This document shows, piece after piece, positions 46,075 to 58,225 of a stretch of DNA of 64,000 bases. The notes beneath the pieces are model-generated. The model was given only the letters and a program-made list of their open reading frames with translations, made no database searches and had not been told where the DNA came from. The position numbers and the translations under genes are program-made. Origin of the DNA: Epiperipatus broadwayi (Eukaryota > Onychophora > Udeonychophora > Euonychophora > Peripatidae); the NCBI GenBank assembly GCA_028023455.1, contig JAQFVV010000158.1, positions 1 to 64,000 of the forward strand. The letters run 5' to 3'. How positions within the stretch are numbered: position 1 is the first letter of the stretch; each line of letters starts with the position of its first letter.

Positions 46075-47878
46075 TATCAGTATTTTAATGTAAAAGGATA
46101 ATGTATTTACTGTTTATTAATTAAAATTATATTTTTAAGTTTATGGTTTGATATTACATATAAACAAGTGAGCTTAATAAGATTGTAAGCTACCGTTATA
46201 ACTCCCCTTCCTAACAGGGTTAAAATTTTCTAATATGATAAGAAAATTCAATACTTAAAGTGTATATGTGTATTCTAGCATTATATGTATATTTTTTTAG
46301 TTTAAGTTTATAAAGGGATCATATTAGTCTGGGTGCTCTCATCATTGAAATGATTATTCCTATGTTTTTATTTAATGTTGTCTCCCTTCTCTTTCTTCTT
46401 TGATAATCTGCATGTTATAGTTATCTAAACCTTATGGTTGACCAAAATATAGTTTAAGAATGCAGGCATTATATGTACCTTTAATTTCCCCATCTATATA
46501 TATATATATCCAGAATGCATTTTGACCTGTTTGTCTTACTATCATAAATGGCCATTTATATGGATTATAGAATTTATGGCATTTGTTTTGGAGTTGTTTA
46601 CTAAGGTTATAGGTCTTTGTAAAAAAATTGCCTGCTATTTTAAATTGGTAGCTATTTTTCTTGCTATTTTTATGTCTCAGCTCTGATTTATTTATTAATC
46701 TTTGATATGCCTTTTGTATATCATATTTTATATCAGCCTGGTTGGCCTAATTGAAGGTTGATAATTTTTAAATAAATTTGGAATTGCTTTATTGAAATGT
46801 AGTCTAATAGAAGTGAATTCAGTAGATTTATTCATACTCCAGTTAATATGATTTATTATGTATTTATTATTTTATCATGTAATATTAGTATATGGATTAC
46901 TTGCTTTATTTTATATTCTTTTTTTACAAGTGCTTTTCATACAATGTGTCCTTCTCAATATATTGGATATTATCAGATCTAATTTACTTAAGGCCATATT
47001 TATTATTCATAGAGTGGTATACCAAGAGATAGTATGGTGGAAGATCTGGTTATTTGCAGCTAAGTTTTATTTTAGCTAGCCTATGCATACTTCATATAGA
47101 GATCTATTTAAAGGTGCCAATACTGCTCTTTCATTGAGACTAACTGGATTTTTTCTAGCATTCTTTAAATGTATTGTTTGCAAGTGACAACTTATGAATA
47201 ATCAGTCTCCATTTCCATGATAATGATATAATCCATTCTGGTGTTAGAAATAAATCCATAATTAATTTATAAGAGTTCATTTCTTAATATTATTTTTAGA
47301 CAAGTTTTAAATTGTGTTTTCCCCCTTCTTTATACTTTCATTCCTTGTTTTTTTAACTGTAATCCTGTCAACTATTACATGAATTCACATTTACGTGTTG
47401 TGAAAATTTTATTTGTTATTAATTTATTTAGTTGTTTCTCTACTTATATATCCATTTTTAAAAAAATGACAAAGAGAGAAAAATTTCATTCTATTTCTCC
47501 GTGATATGGTTTCTATATTTTTGAGTAGTAAATTTCCTTGGTATCATCTTCACTATAAACTTATTAACCTTTTGTATTGGTATACTTGATGAAGATGAAT
47601 AGATCATTATAAGTGTTACAGTGTTTATGTAATATGAGTTCTTTTAAGTAATCTACCATGTATAAATTTTGATGAATAGTTTAATCTCCAATTTTTGATT
47701 GGTGATTTGGTTCAATATTATTTTTGTCTTATTTTGTCCTTTTTTTTTTTTTTTTTTGATTATTCCGATTTGTGTAATTATGTTTCCATATCCAGGGTTG
47801 TAATCCTTTCAGTCCATTTTTATTATAAACTTATTAAGCACCTATATTTGAATAATTAATGATGGTAAGTGGACCTTC
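46075..47878 (-). pseudogene. Pol relic of the 2.14-kb-LTR element (integrase C-terminus)
   Basis: On the minus strand at about 46653-46512 a frame reads KIAGNFFTKTYNLSKQLQNK and then C-H-K-F-Y-N-P-Y-K-W-P-F-M-I-V-R-Q-T-G-Q-N-A-F-W, which follows the chromatin-facing C-terminal pattern of Gypsy integrases (G-x-x-V...S...K-F-x-x-x-Y-x-G-P-F-x-I). This shows that the element once had pol. The remaining sequence to the nested Gypsy contains only decayed frames, and no reverse transcriptase motif was found. Confidence 0.55.
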
Positions 47879-47883
47879 ATAGG

Positions 47884-48246
47884 TGTAGTGTTTTCGGGAA
47901 GTTAACGATCTCAGCCGAAACCACAATTTATTAACTTAAGAGTCGGAGACAGTTTTACTTTCCCAAAGCTAGTTTATTAGTTACACGTTATGTGTTATTA
48001 TATAAAAAAAATGTCTATGCTTAAGATAACAAAATGTGCGGAAAGAAAAACAGCAACAAAATCAAAAGTATACATATAATTAAAATCTCTTCAAAGAAAA
48101 GTTTGATTACTCACAGCAAATGAAAAATAAGACATTTGGTTCCACATGTGGCTATACGTTACACCATCTTGGTCTCTCTCTTCTCGTCTTTTTTCCCGTT
48201 CTCGTAAAACCAGACGTTTCTAGAGTCAACGTCTCCGTATTCTACA
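47884..48246 (-). repeat. 3' LTR of the nested Gypsy
   Basis: Pairs with 52296-52660 end to end; TG...CA with the short inverted ends TGTAG/CTACA. Confidence 0.95.
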
Positions 48247-48253
48247 CCTCCCT

Positions 48254-48442
48254 TCACTCTAGAACATAGTCCTTCAACCTTTCTGGCAGCCTATGCTCAT
48301 GGTGAATTCTTGGTGCAGGTGTCCCTTCATCTTGTTGGGTTGGCCCACTGTCAGTATCATGTATCGGGTCCGTAACTTCCAGTACACTATCCATCTGTTC
48401 TGGTTTGTTTTGGCAAAACTCTTCCTGTGTTATTTGTGGCAA
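48254..48442 (-). pseudogene. Nested Gypsy Pol C-terminal tail
   Basis: A 62-codon frame, acidic and ending R-L-P-E-R-L-K-D-Y-V-L-E, typical of the last residues of Gypsy Pol. It stops 8 bases from the 3' LTR and overlaps the polypurine tract. The frame is separated from integrase by a break that includes a tandemly duplicated 49-base stretch (gtgtttatggacagatgg at about 48546 and 48592). Confidence 0.6.
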
Positions 48443-48726
48443 TACTTCTTTATCTTCTTTAGGTAAGATGTCCCATTGACTGGCATTTCAAATGGTTTCT
48501 GGGATATTCATTCAAGCACACAGAGATCTCCTTAAGTGGTCTACGTGTTTATGGACAGATGGACCATTCTCTAGTCTTATTTGGTAAATCGTGTTTATGG
48601 ACAGATGGACCATTCTCTAGTCTTATTTGGTAAATTGTCCTTGATTTTGCACTTATGATGGTTCCGGGCAGCCATCTCTTCCTTAGTATATCACGCACCC
48701 AGACTGGATCATTCTTTTGAACCTTT

Positions 48727-49450
48727 TCAAGTGTTTATGGAAATCACCCTCCGGTTCTCCCTTAGTTCTTCCCTTTGGGGTAAAATGGTTGACATGTGTG
48801 TGTGACACGTTCTAGCGAATAACAGTTCTGCCGGTGATTTACCATCTTTAGACCTTGGTAAAAAATGTTGGAAGAACATGATCTCCAGCAATGCCTCCTC
48901 CATCCTGGTCTTGCTTGTTTTCTTCAGGTCCTTTTTTAAACACTGGACTGCCTTCTCTGCCAAACCATTTGATGCAGGGTGGTATGTCGGTGCAAAAATG
49001 TGACGTATCCCTCTTTCTGTCAGGAAGTTTTCAAAACCGGTGGAGGTAAACCTTGTTCCATTTATCCGATACCAATATTTCGGGGTATCCATGCACGGTA
49101 AATATCTCTTGGAGAGCCCTTTCGGTACATGTCTAGTTTGCTGACCTTAACAAATGGTATTCTACCCAATTTCTGTATGCATCCACCACCACTAAAACCA
49201 TTTGTCCCTCTATAGGCCCAGCATAATCGATGTGGATCCGTTCCCAGGATTTGTTTGTTTCTATCCAAGAGCTCAGTATTTTTCTTGGTAGGTTTGCCTC
49301 GGCTTGGCAACTGTGACATTGTTCCACCATCTCTTCAATCTCTTGGTCAATTCTTGGCCACCACACATATGAACATGACAAAGCTTTCATTCTCACTATT
49401 CCCGGGTGTCCGGCATGTAGTAGTCTTAAGACCTGGGCACGACCTTCCAT
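48727..49450 (-). pseudogene. Nested Gypsy integrase
   Basis: 49450-49133 holds the zinc-binding end LLHAGHPGIVRMKALSCSYV, W-W-P-R-I-D and C-H-S-C, then the first catalytic Asp in RIHIDYAGPI and V-V-D-A-Y. 49092-48727 continues with N-G-T-R-F-T-S...I-F-A-P-T-Y-H-P-A-S-N-G-L-A-E-K-A-V-Q, including the catalytic Glu. Where other integrases have S-D-N-G this copy has R-I-N-G, so the second catalytic Asp is lost. A frameshift near 49090-49135 separates the halves. Integrase would insert the cDNA; this copy could not. Confidence 0.85.
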
Positions 49451-49476
49451 CGGTACAAATACACGATCTGTCCTGG

Positions 49477-51017
49477 TTATACAACCATACAGGTTAAGAA
49501 GGTTTGACGGGCGTTCCAGATAGCTATATGAAGATAATCAGGACGGTGGCTTAGCCATCCTTCCTTTATCCAAGTCCTCATTTGGCAACATCCCGGATAA
49601 CTAGCTGTCCACTCCGCTATTTTTGCACTATTTACTGTATTGTCCAACTTCACCACTTCCAATAAATTCACTTCCACGAATTCACGTGGTCTATCTGCCT
49701 TCTGTGGTAGACGTGATAGGGCATCAGCATGAGGTATGTCCCTTCCTGGCATGTGTATTAAAGTATAATTGTATGCTGCCAGTATATTAATCCATCTTAG
49801 CATTCTCTGGCTGCTATATTCGGGTGTTTTTTGGTCTTACTTAATATGCTTAATAGTGGGCAGTGATCGGTGCATAAGGTGAAATTTTGTCCATATATGT
49901 ACTGATGAAATTTCTTTACCGTGAAAATGATAGTGAGGGATTCCTTCTCCAGCTGGCTATAATTAGTTTCTGCAGGTGACAGGGTACGGGAGGCATAGGC
50001 TATCGGATGTTCTTGTCCATTTATCAAGTGTGATATGACGGCTCCAACCCCATATTCTGAAGCATCCGCAGTTACTATGACTTCTTGATTACCTTGGTAA
50101 TGCATCAACAGACTTTCAGATGACAATAAATCCTTGGTTGCCTGGAAAACAGCTTGATGTTCAGCCTTCCACTTCCAGTGCTGACCCTTGCGTAATAAGG
50201 CATAAAAGGGTTTTAGCTGATATGTCTTTCCCTTCAGAAAGGTTTCGTAGAAGGTTAGCATTTCCAGAAATGCTTGTAAGTTTTTTACATTTCTTGGTAC
50301 TGGAGCGTTTTTTATCACGGCGACCTTCTCGGTATTGGGATGTTTTCCATTTTGATCAATAATATGTCCCAGGAACTTTATTTCTTTTGTGGACCAAATG
50401 CTCTTACTGGTATTTATCCTGATTCCCACTTTTTCCAATCGGTTGCATATGGCAAGCACGCATTCCTTCAATTCGGTTTCTGATTTAGCATAAATCAGTA
50501 GATCATCCAGGTAGGGGATCACTCCCTCCATATTCCGCATTATTTGATCTATTTTAGCTTGGAATATGTTGGGGGCTGTGGTGATTCCATATGGTAGCTT
50601 ATTGCACTGGAAAAGACCGACATGAGTACAGAGAGTTAGTATTTTTGCAGACCTATCCGTGACTGGGATTTGATGAAAAGCTGACCTCAAATCTATCTTG
50701 GCAAAAACTGCAGCTTCCTGGAGTGATGCCACTATTTCTGTGACATTTGGGACCAGATACGCACTTTTTTTAAGGTATTGATTTACAGTAAACCTGTAGT
50801 CCCCACAGATCTGTAAACTCCTATCTGGTTTTGTGACTATCACAATTGGGGTGGCCCAATCTGAACTTTCCACTGGCGACAACACTCCTTCCTTTACCAG
50901 GGCTGACAGACTTTCTTCGACCTTTGCTCTTAGTGCGAATGGAACCTTCCTGGGTTTGCTTGCTACCGGTTGAGCCTCATCAGTAAGTTCTATGTCTACT
51001 GGGTCTATCTTCAGCAT
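49477..51017 (-). CDS. Nested Gypsy reverse transcriptase and RNase H
   Basis: A 406-residue open frame (51017-49797) followed by an overlapping 108-residue frame (49803-49477). Reverse transcriptase: W-A-T-P-I-V-I-V at about 54-61, motif A KIDLRSAFHQI with the Asp near 109, L-P-Y-G-I near 141, catalytic YLDD at 169-172, F-L-G-H-I-I near 215. RNase H: Asp in VTADASEYGVGAV (about 318), Glu in S-Q-L-E-K-E-S (357), Asp in C-T-D-H (384). The second frame contains HMPGRDIPHADALSRLP, the end of the RNase H/connection region, so one frameshift near 49800 splits the protein. It converts element RNA to cDNA in the particle. It is the best preserved LTR-element polymerase in the window. Confidence 0.92.
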
Positions 51018-51053
51018 TCCTATTTTTTCCTCAAATATCCTTGGGAATTTCTG

Positions 51054-51395
51054 TCACACTACATTTTCTAACTTTACAGTTTTAATCACTTGTATGGATA
51101 TGCCCAGTGGGCGGAACCAGTTTCGACCCAGTAAGGGTTTTATGTTCTTTTTAACTATGTACAAGGGCAAAATTTTGCTTTTGTTATTTAATTTCACTGG
51201 GACCGAAATTTTTCCACAAATTTGGACGTTGTTTCCATTTACATCAGGGGCGATAACATTAGTCTTATCCAAATTTAGTTTCGACTTGGATATGCTGTTA
51301 ATTTTTTCCCTGTCTTTTATTGACAGGATGGATAGCCCTTCCCCACTGTCTATCTCCATCGTCACTTTTACATTTATTATTTTGACATCCAGCAC
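51054..51395 (-). pseudogene. Nested Gypsy protease
   Basis: A 113-codon frame. Near residues 13-20 it reads M-E-I-D-S-G-E-G, the aspartic protease active site D-S-G, although the usual A after DSG is E. Then K-I-L-P-L-Y-I-V and P-L-L-G-R-N-W-F, the conserved flap-to-C-terminal half. It is broken from the polymerase frame by about 36 bases containing a stop. Confidence 0.78.
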
Positions 51396-51514
51396 TTTTT
51401 TCGCTCAGGTTTGTCTCACATTTCTTTATTTCTGCCCTCTTTGTCACTTCCATTCTTTTATCACTTCTGTTTTGGTTTCCATCCCTGTTTCTGCAAATGA
51501 TCGCCATATGGCCC

Positions 51515-52208
51515 TTAATGCCATATGTTCGGCATTTCAAAGTTTTTTTTTTTACATGTCCTTTTCACATGTCCTTTCATACCACAACAATAACAGCTAA
51601 AAGATTCTCTTGATGTCTGTGCTTGTGTTTCCATTGGTTCTAGTTTATGTACATCTGTCATATAATTTTTTTCTTGGATTCCCTCTCGAAATTCCTTTGC
51701 ATTAGTCACTGGTGTCTGGTGAGCCACACATTTCGCAATCGCTGCATTATAATCAATCTGTTTCACTGAGTAGTTGTTTTCTCAGATTGTGGTCTGTCAT
51801 GCCATATAGGAACTGATCTAGGATCATGTCATCCATGTCCGAGAATGCACAGTCTCGTGCTAATGTCTGCAGTGCGAGGTTATATTCCGAATAACTTTCA
51901 TGTGTGTTCTGTTTTCTCATTCTGAATCTCAAACGAGCGACTCTTTTTGTAATTGCTGGTTGAAAATAATTTGTGAGTTTTTCAACTAATAGCTTATATG
52001 GTATTTGCTTTGGAGTTTTGTTCTCGGCCAACTGTTTAGCAATCTGAACTACGTCTATTTCGGCAAAATACAACAATGTCGATATTTTCATTTTGTCTTC
52101 CTCAACTTTATTTAATCTCATATATCTTTCTATTTGTTCGACATAGAGGGTCCATCCTGCCGGGTTTCCAATTTCAAAATCTCTTAATACGTGTGAGGGT
52201 ACTGCCAT
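51515..52208 (-). pseudogene. Nested Gypsy gag
   Basis: 52208-51753 (151 codons, ATG start about 88 bases from the 5' LTR) is the capsid: F-E-I-G-N-P-A-G-W-T-L-Y-V-E-Q-I-E-R-Y, S-T-L-L-Y-F-A-E-I. 51766-51515 continues in another frame with C-Y-C-C-G-M-K-G-H-V-K-R-T-C, a C-x2-C-x4-H-x4-C knuckle. A third frame (51540-51298) begins with C-R-T-Y-G-I-K-G-H-M-A-I-I-C, a second knuckle in which the second Cys is Tyr. Two frameshifts therefore break one Gag with two knuckles; one lies in an A9-10 run near 51545. Confidence 0.85.
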
Positions 52209-52295
52209 TTTTTATATCTCTTCTGATCTATTCTTTTTCCAAATCACGCACAAAAAAAACAATCTCCGATCTAATATCCTGTCGACTGCACCATC

Positions 52296-52660
52296 TGTAG
52301 TGTTTTTGGGAAGTTAACAATCTCAGCCGAAACCACAATTTATTAACTTAAGAGTCGGAGACAGTTTTACTTTCCCAAAGCTAGTTTATTAGTTACATGT
52401 TATGTGTTATTATATAAAAAAAATGTCTATGCTTAAGATAACAAAATGTGCGGAAAGAAAAACAGCAACAAAATCAAAAGTATACATATAATTAAAATCT
52501 CTTCAAAGAAAAGTTTGATTACTCATGGCAAATGAAAAATAAGACATTTGGTTCCACATGTGGCTATATGTTACGCCATCTTGGTCTCTCCCTCTTCTCG
52601 TCTTTTTTCCCATTCTCGTAAAACCGGACATTTCTAGAGTCAACGTCTCCATATTCTACA
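52296..52660 (-). repeat. 5' LTR of the nested Gypsy
   Basis: 365 bp, TGTAG...CTACA; primer site lies immediately to its left. Confidence 0.95.
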
Positions 52661-52665
52661 ATAGG

Positions 52666-54456
52666 CAATACATAATTTATGGAACATACCACCCTTTTGT
52701 TTATTTGTATACATAATCGTAATAATTGTGAGTATTGTCCGTCCGTTGCTGTTTTGATTTGGACAATCATTTCCATTATAGAATGTTTTTAAATATCTTA
52801 ATTTACAATTAAGGTAATTAAGCATTGTAGATTCATTTAAAATTCACCAAACTATATCATCACCTGTTTGTCTGATTCTGATGACCATAGTGTTTATTTT
52901 ACTTTCAATTTTCTCGTCAATTTTTTTTAGTTTTTGTTCATTTCTGCAGTCCTTTCCTTTTGTCATCCTCTCTAATATTACTAATTTATTACTACTGTCT
53001 GTTTTTGTTGTTCAGTTTCCTTGTTTTCTATCTGTGTTTTATGTTGGATATCATTATGTTGTGGTCAACATGTAAGTGTGTTTTGAGACATTTGTAATTC
53101 AATAAATTTGAATTTTTGTTTAAATGCCTCATCCATATAATTTACTTTATCATGTATTTCTGTTGTGCCTTCCATCAATTTTTTTAATGTAGTGTTTTTT
53201 GATATTCTATCATTTTCTACACAAGTTATTTTAATTTCTGCTTGAAATTTTTATCCAACTATTTCAATGATTCTTCATTAATATCTGAATCATTAATTTG
53301 TTTCATATAGATTTAACCAATTTTGTTATTTACTTTTTGTAATTCTTTTTGCATTTCTGTTTGTATTTTTTTCCACATTTCATCTTTTCCATTTTAAAAA
53401 TTTTCTCTGGTTCTATACAATTCATCGCATTGAATATTCAGTTGATGAATGATATTAGTCTGAAATTTTTTGAATCTCTGTTGACATATGGTATTTTTTT
53501 CTTCAACATCTTTTGTTATTTTTTCTAAGGCTTGTTGCATCTTGGTATTATCTCTTTGAACATTATTTAGATTTATCAATAACTGTTCAATATCATTAGA
53601 TAATTTATTCTCTAAATTCTTCATTTCCAATTTTAATTCTGATTTAACATTTTTCATATCTAATTTTAATTCTGATTTAACATTTTCTGTATTACTTTTC
53701 AAATTTTCTTTTAAATTATTCATGTTTTGGTTTATTTCTTTTTTTCATATTACAATTCATATTTATGATGGCTTGGAACATTTGTTCTATAGTCATGGTA
53801 TCTGTTGTAACCTGTGCTACTTTGAGTGTAACTTTGGTTTGAGACATCGATTCATCAGGAATGGGTATTCATGTAGAGTAGTTACTCTCAGTCATAGTGA
53901 TTCCTGATAATTGGATCAGTGAAGATCTTTTTTCAATATTCCTAATATCTTCTCTTTCTTCATTAATATTAATATTTTGTACTTTTTCAATATGTTTCAT
54001 TATTGTATTGATTAAGTTTTTTCTGCTTTTTGTAATTATGAATTGTTTTATCTTGGTTATAAGTTTATTTATTCCTTATTTACTAAGAGGGGTTATTTGT
54101 TTTAGGATTTCATGCTATATCTTTCATTTTTAGTGTAATTTTAAATCTTTTCGTACCTAATAAAAAAAATTTTTTTTAGTTGTTATTGATTTAATGCCTA
54201 ACTTAAAATTGTCATTTTAAATGCCTGAGTCATCTATTTAATCATTCATTATTTTATTTTGTCTCTATTTATTTTATTATTTTAAGAGTTCACATGAAAA
54301 TTATCTCATCCTTTGATGGTTGAAATTATCTATCATTGCTGTGTGAATCAATTGATCAAGGTTATATTCGATAAAAATTATTTATAAATTTTTATGGATG
54401 TAGTTGATGATAAACTATTGTTTTGTGGCCCATGTTGAACACCAATTCTAAAGGTT
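52666..54456 (-). pseudogene. Gag relic and leader of the 2.14-kb-LTR element
   Basis: The clearest frame, 53723-53394 (109 codons, minus), is a charged helix with repeated V-K-S-E-L-K-L-(D/E)-M-K-N units and E-K-I-T-K-D-V-E-E-K, predicted coiled coil, like the N-terminal Gag of the element at 21014. Flanking frames are interrupted. At about 54447-54426 the minus strand holds the decayed primer site TTGGTGTTCAACATGGGCC close to the LTR edge. Confidence 0.6.
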
Positions 54457-56593
54457 TGTATTCTCTTAAGGAATGAATGTGAATGCATCTAACTATAGTT
54501 GGACCTAGGATCTTTATGGTGATGCCATGAATGATGCAATAAAACTCTAATCCATGATTGCATCTATTTCAAATATGAATTTAATGGTTAAATATTTAGT
54601 ACAGATAGAAATTAGACAGTTCATCCAATGTTTACCTATCTTTATTATTCCATTATGCTCAGTATTTGAACTCAGAGTTAAATTGATATCCTGTAGCAAT
54701 AATAATACTTTTATATAAAGTTCCATAGATTCTCAAAATTACTTTTAACCAAGTTATCATGATGTTAAGTCAGAGTGAGATGTATATGTGGGTATATGAA
54801 TTCAATTTTATTTTATTATGAAAATAAAATAAATAAATCAGAAACTTCCTTAAATTTACAATAAATTTAACAATATTTATTGATTAAAAACAATTTAAAT
54901 TTATCTTTATATAACAAGGTTTTTAATTACAAGTGTTTACATACATTTCTACTATATTAGTATATAAATTTTAAAATTATACCTTCCCATATTCCATAGT
55001 AGATACTATCATAGCATAAACAATATTTAATACATTGCAAAAATAAATAACATTTCATAATTTCAAAGATTATGAGAATATTAGGTAACTAAATTTAAGT
55101 TGAACAATATAAGTATAAATGAAGGCGTTTGTAATATCGAATCCTTTTGAGGGAGTTCCATTTTCTATAAGACCTTCCATCTATGTATGGTCCCTATCAT
55201 TGAAAGAAAAGACCTTTCATCCAAGGATATTAGTCATTTATACTGAATAATAAATAAGCAAATATTAATAAATTAATTAACTTAATAATAAACAATAATT
55301 CTGTCATATCATAAGTGAATGAATTTAATATGAAGAACAATAAATTCTTACCTTCATATTAAGTTTAATTATTAACCTGGTCAAGTTGCTGTGTAAGGAA
55401 GATCTAAATTTTATTAAATAAAAAAATATTTAACCTAATGATCTTTCCCCATTTTTCATCTAATGATTTTCCAAAATGAATTATTCCAAAGTAAGCAGAT
55501 TTTAAAGGCAAAGGAAATAAAATTAAATATATATAGATGTTGATACACAAAAATAATATGATGTATTTAAAGTTCATGGTATTGTCCTATTCATTTTCCA
55601 AAATTTAAGTAACAATGTTCATTAAGAATAAAGTTCTTTTATTTCCGGTCATCAATCATCAGTGAGGCAATCAGTATACTCTGTTGTTTCATAAATATTT
55701 CTCTCGCATGACATTGACATTCCTTTCCTTACATTATCTTGTTGTAATCTGAAGTTGGAAATTGAATTATATAGATGATATATATATATATTAGGCATTT
55801 CAGTAGGAATGAATAGTTACACTGCTTTAAGTTAGAACTATATATAGCATTTGATCCTATGGCAAAGTGTCTTTACTCATGATGCATTTTTATAATTTAA
55901 AATCTTCTTAAAGTAAATTTATTTAGATATATAAATGTGTTTGAGGATATTTATCTTTTTTGAAATTCAAGTTTAGAATGATATTGTTCAGATTTTTCTA
56001 ATTGTTTTATTAAAGATAATTTCACTTTTGAAATTATTATTGGTGATATTTAAGAATAATTTATTTACTTTTTACTTGAATGATATTAGAGTTCTCTGCT
56101 AACAAAGATTTTATAAACAAGGAAAATTCATCCAAACTATTGATCCATCTTACTGATGTGTTCAATATTTTAACACAGCAAAATAGATTTGTGTAGTAAC
56201 TAGTTCATTTGTAAAAGATGGAACTGATTTAGAAATTAGTTGCTTTAGCATTTATAGTGGAATTGACTTCTGGTAATCAGCATGTGTTAAATTACTATTT
56301 CATTTCATGATTTTGTATTCAATTATTGTTGAATGCATCATAATTGATAATTGTGGAATTGAGTTCTAATTTTATTTCCTTCATGTTTAGTTGCTAAGAT
56401 ATTACTTTACTTTAGTTTATCTCCATGTTTTGAGTCTTGATTAGTGATATTAGTTACCTTAATAATTATTATATATATATGAATGATTGAAATCTAACTT
56501 TTAATATTTGATTTCATTAAAATAATTATTTATTTGACTTGACTTTTATTATTAACATTTTATAATCTAATGTTTAAGTTATATATGTGTGCA
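54457..56593 (-). repeat. 5' LTR of the 2.14-kb-LTR element
   Basis: Direct copy of 43935-46074, differing at many scattered positions and small indels. Confidence 0.85.
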
Positions 56594-57400
56594 TATGGGT
56601 ATTTAATTAATATGTATAAGTATTTCCAATTTTTTATAGAAATATTAATATGAGCCCAGTCTATTTTTTTGTATATATACACACACTTATTTATTCAATC
56701 ATATATATATGTATATATTGTAGGTTTTTTTTTTTTTTAATTTAAATTAAGTTTAAATTAAGTTTTAGTTCTTTATGCTGTTTTATTAATATACAGTATA
56801 ATGCAGGTTTTTTTTTTTTTTTTTATGTATATTGAAATAAATTTGTCATGGTTTAGTTAAATTTTTTTTGTAGAATCTTTTAACAAAGAAGGGTTTTTTT
56901 TTTTATCAAATATGTTATTTTTGAACACTGTCATTTTACTATATATTTTTTCTTTCTGATGAAAACCAGTTCTCTGGTTGAAATATTAAAATAATTTTAT
57001 ATACAAGTAAATTTTTTTTTCTATATTTTATTATTTTTTTTGTGTAAATACATATGTGGATATACCCAATTTAATATCATTCTTTAATATATATATATTC
57101 ATAAATATTTATTATATTAATAATCAAATCAATTACTGTTGTTTTTAAAGAAAATTAAGATAATGTGAAGCAGAGACAAATATATTAATGCATGATCCAA
57201 TATAATAATTTAATAATATATCTATATTTCATTTTTTGTATATTAATGAAGAACAAATTTAACAAATTAATGAATGTAATAATTAACAAAATAATTTAGT
57301 TTTTCATTCACTAACTTTTTAAGAAAATTAACATTTTATAAGAATTAAAAATACATAAAATTTATTGAATATCTTTGAAATAGATTTTTCACTGTATATA
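56594..57400. other. Intron 4 spacer, T-rich
   Basis: Several T-runs of 10 or more and TA repeats; no gene. Confidence 0.5.
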
Positions 57401-57417
57401 TTTTTCATTCATCATCA

Positions 57418-58161
57418 TTATCGACCATTATCAATCCACTGCAGGATGAAGGTCTCTCCAAGTTTAATCCATCTTCTTCGATCTTTAGCTTCTCTTCTCC
57501 ACATCACCCCTGCACACTTTCTTATTTCATCCATACATATCACATGTGGTCTCTTTCTGGGTCTTTTACAATCTCTTGGAATCCAGTTTAAAATTTCAAT
57601 TGTCCATCTATTATCATCTCTTCTAGCAATATGTCCAGCCCAACTCCACTTCAATCTTTTAATTTTTTCAATGAGGTCAGTAACACCTGTTTGTTCTCTT
57701 ACCCATACATGGCGTTTTCGATCTCCTCTTGTTACTTCCAACATACATCTCTCCATACTTCTTTGAGTGGTCTGAAGTCTCTGTATTGCTCTTCTATTGA
57801 GTGTCCAAGTCTCAGATCCATAAGTAAGAAATGGTAAAACACATTTGTTAAAAACCTTCCTTTTCAAACACATAGGCATATTTCCTTTTAGTATCAAGTT
57901 ATTTCTACCAAAAGCACTCCAACCAAGTTTAATTTTATGATTAATTTCCTCCATTATGTTTCCATCTGTATTAATAATCTGACCAAGGTATTTGTAACTG
58001 TTAACTTCTTCTAATTCATCATAATCAATCTTTATTTTTATATTTTGAGCAAATCGATTAAACATTACTTTAGTCTTTTTAACATTTATCTTTAGTCCTA
58101 CTTTCATCTGATAACTCCTGCAACATTTCCTGCAGCTCTGAAGCATTATTTGCAAAAACAA
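57418..58161 (-). pseudogene. RTE copy 3, C-terminal frame
   Basis: A 247-codon frame. After about 20 out-of-frame residues it is the RTE region downstream of the catalytic motif, ending naturally 13 bases before the 3' tandem repeat. It preserves the last 22 codons lost in copy 2. Nearly the same sequence as copy 4. Confidence 0.85.
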
Positions 58162-58225
58162 CTACATCATCTGTGAAATCTAAATGACTTAAATAATCTC
58201 CATTTACTTTCACTCGTTTAGTTTC

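Larger units (their letters stand above)
47879..52665 (-). mobile_element. Ty3/Gypsy element, young, nested
   Basis: LTRs 47884-48246 (363 bp) and 52296-52660 (365 bp) start TGTAGTG and end TTCTACA, flanked by the 5-bp duplication ATAGG (47879-47883 and 52661-52665). Coding is on the minus strand: Gag with zinc knuckle, protease, reverse transcriptase/RNase H, integrase, tail. Two bases after the 5' (right) LTR the minus strand reads TGGTGCAGTCGACAGGAT, the primer site; before the 3' LTR it reads AGTGAAGGGAGG, the polypurine tract. Several frameshifts split the reading frame. The LTRs differ at 11 bases and one 2-base indel. Confidence 0.95.
43935..56593 (-). mobile_element. Older LTR retroelement with 2.14-kb LTRs, interrupted by a nested Gypsy
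   Basis: Direct repeats 43935-46074 (2140 bp) and 54457-56593 (2137 bp) start TGTA and end GTGTGCA. Their interior of 8.4 kb includes a complete Gypsy insertion (47879-52665), leaving about 3.6 kb of its own. Own coding traces are on the minus strand: a coiled-coil Gag fragment near the right LTR and an integrase C-terminal block near the left LTR. Next to the right (5') LTR the minus strand reads ATTGGTGTTCAACATGGGCC, a decayed primer site. The first interior bases after the 3' LTR are TATCAGTA, as in the element at 21014. The two LTRs differ at many positions, so it is old. No clean target duplication was found. Confidence 0.8.

Noticed and set aside
43927-56602. Imperfect target duplication ATGGTT/ATGGGT around the 2.14-kb-LTR element
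   Set aside because: It would require non-canonical LTR ends and a mismatch, so it was left unclaimed.
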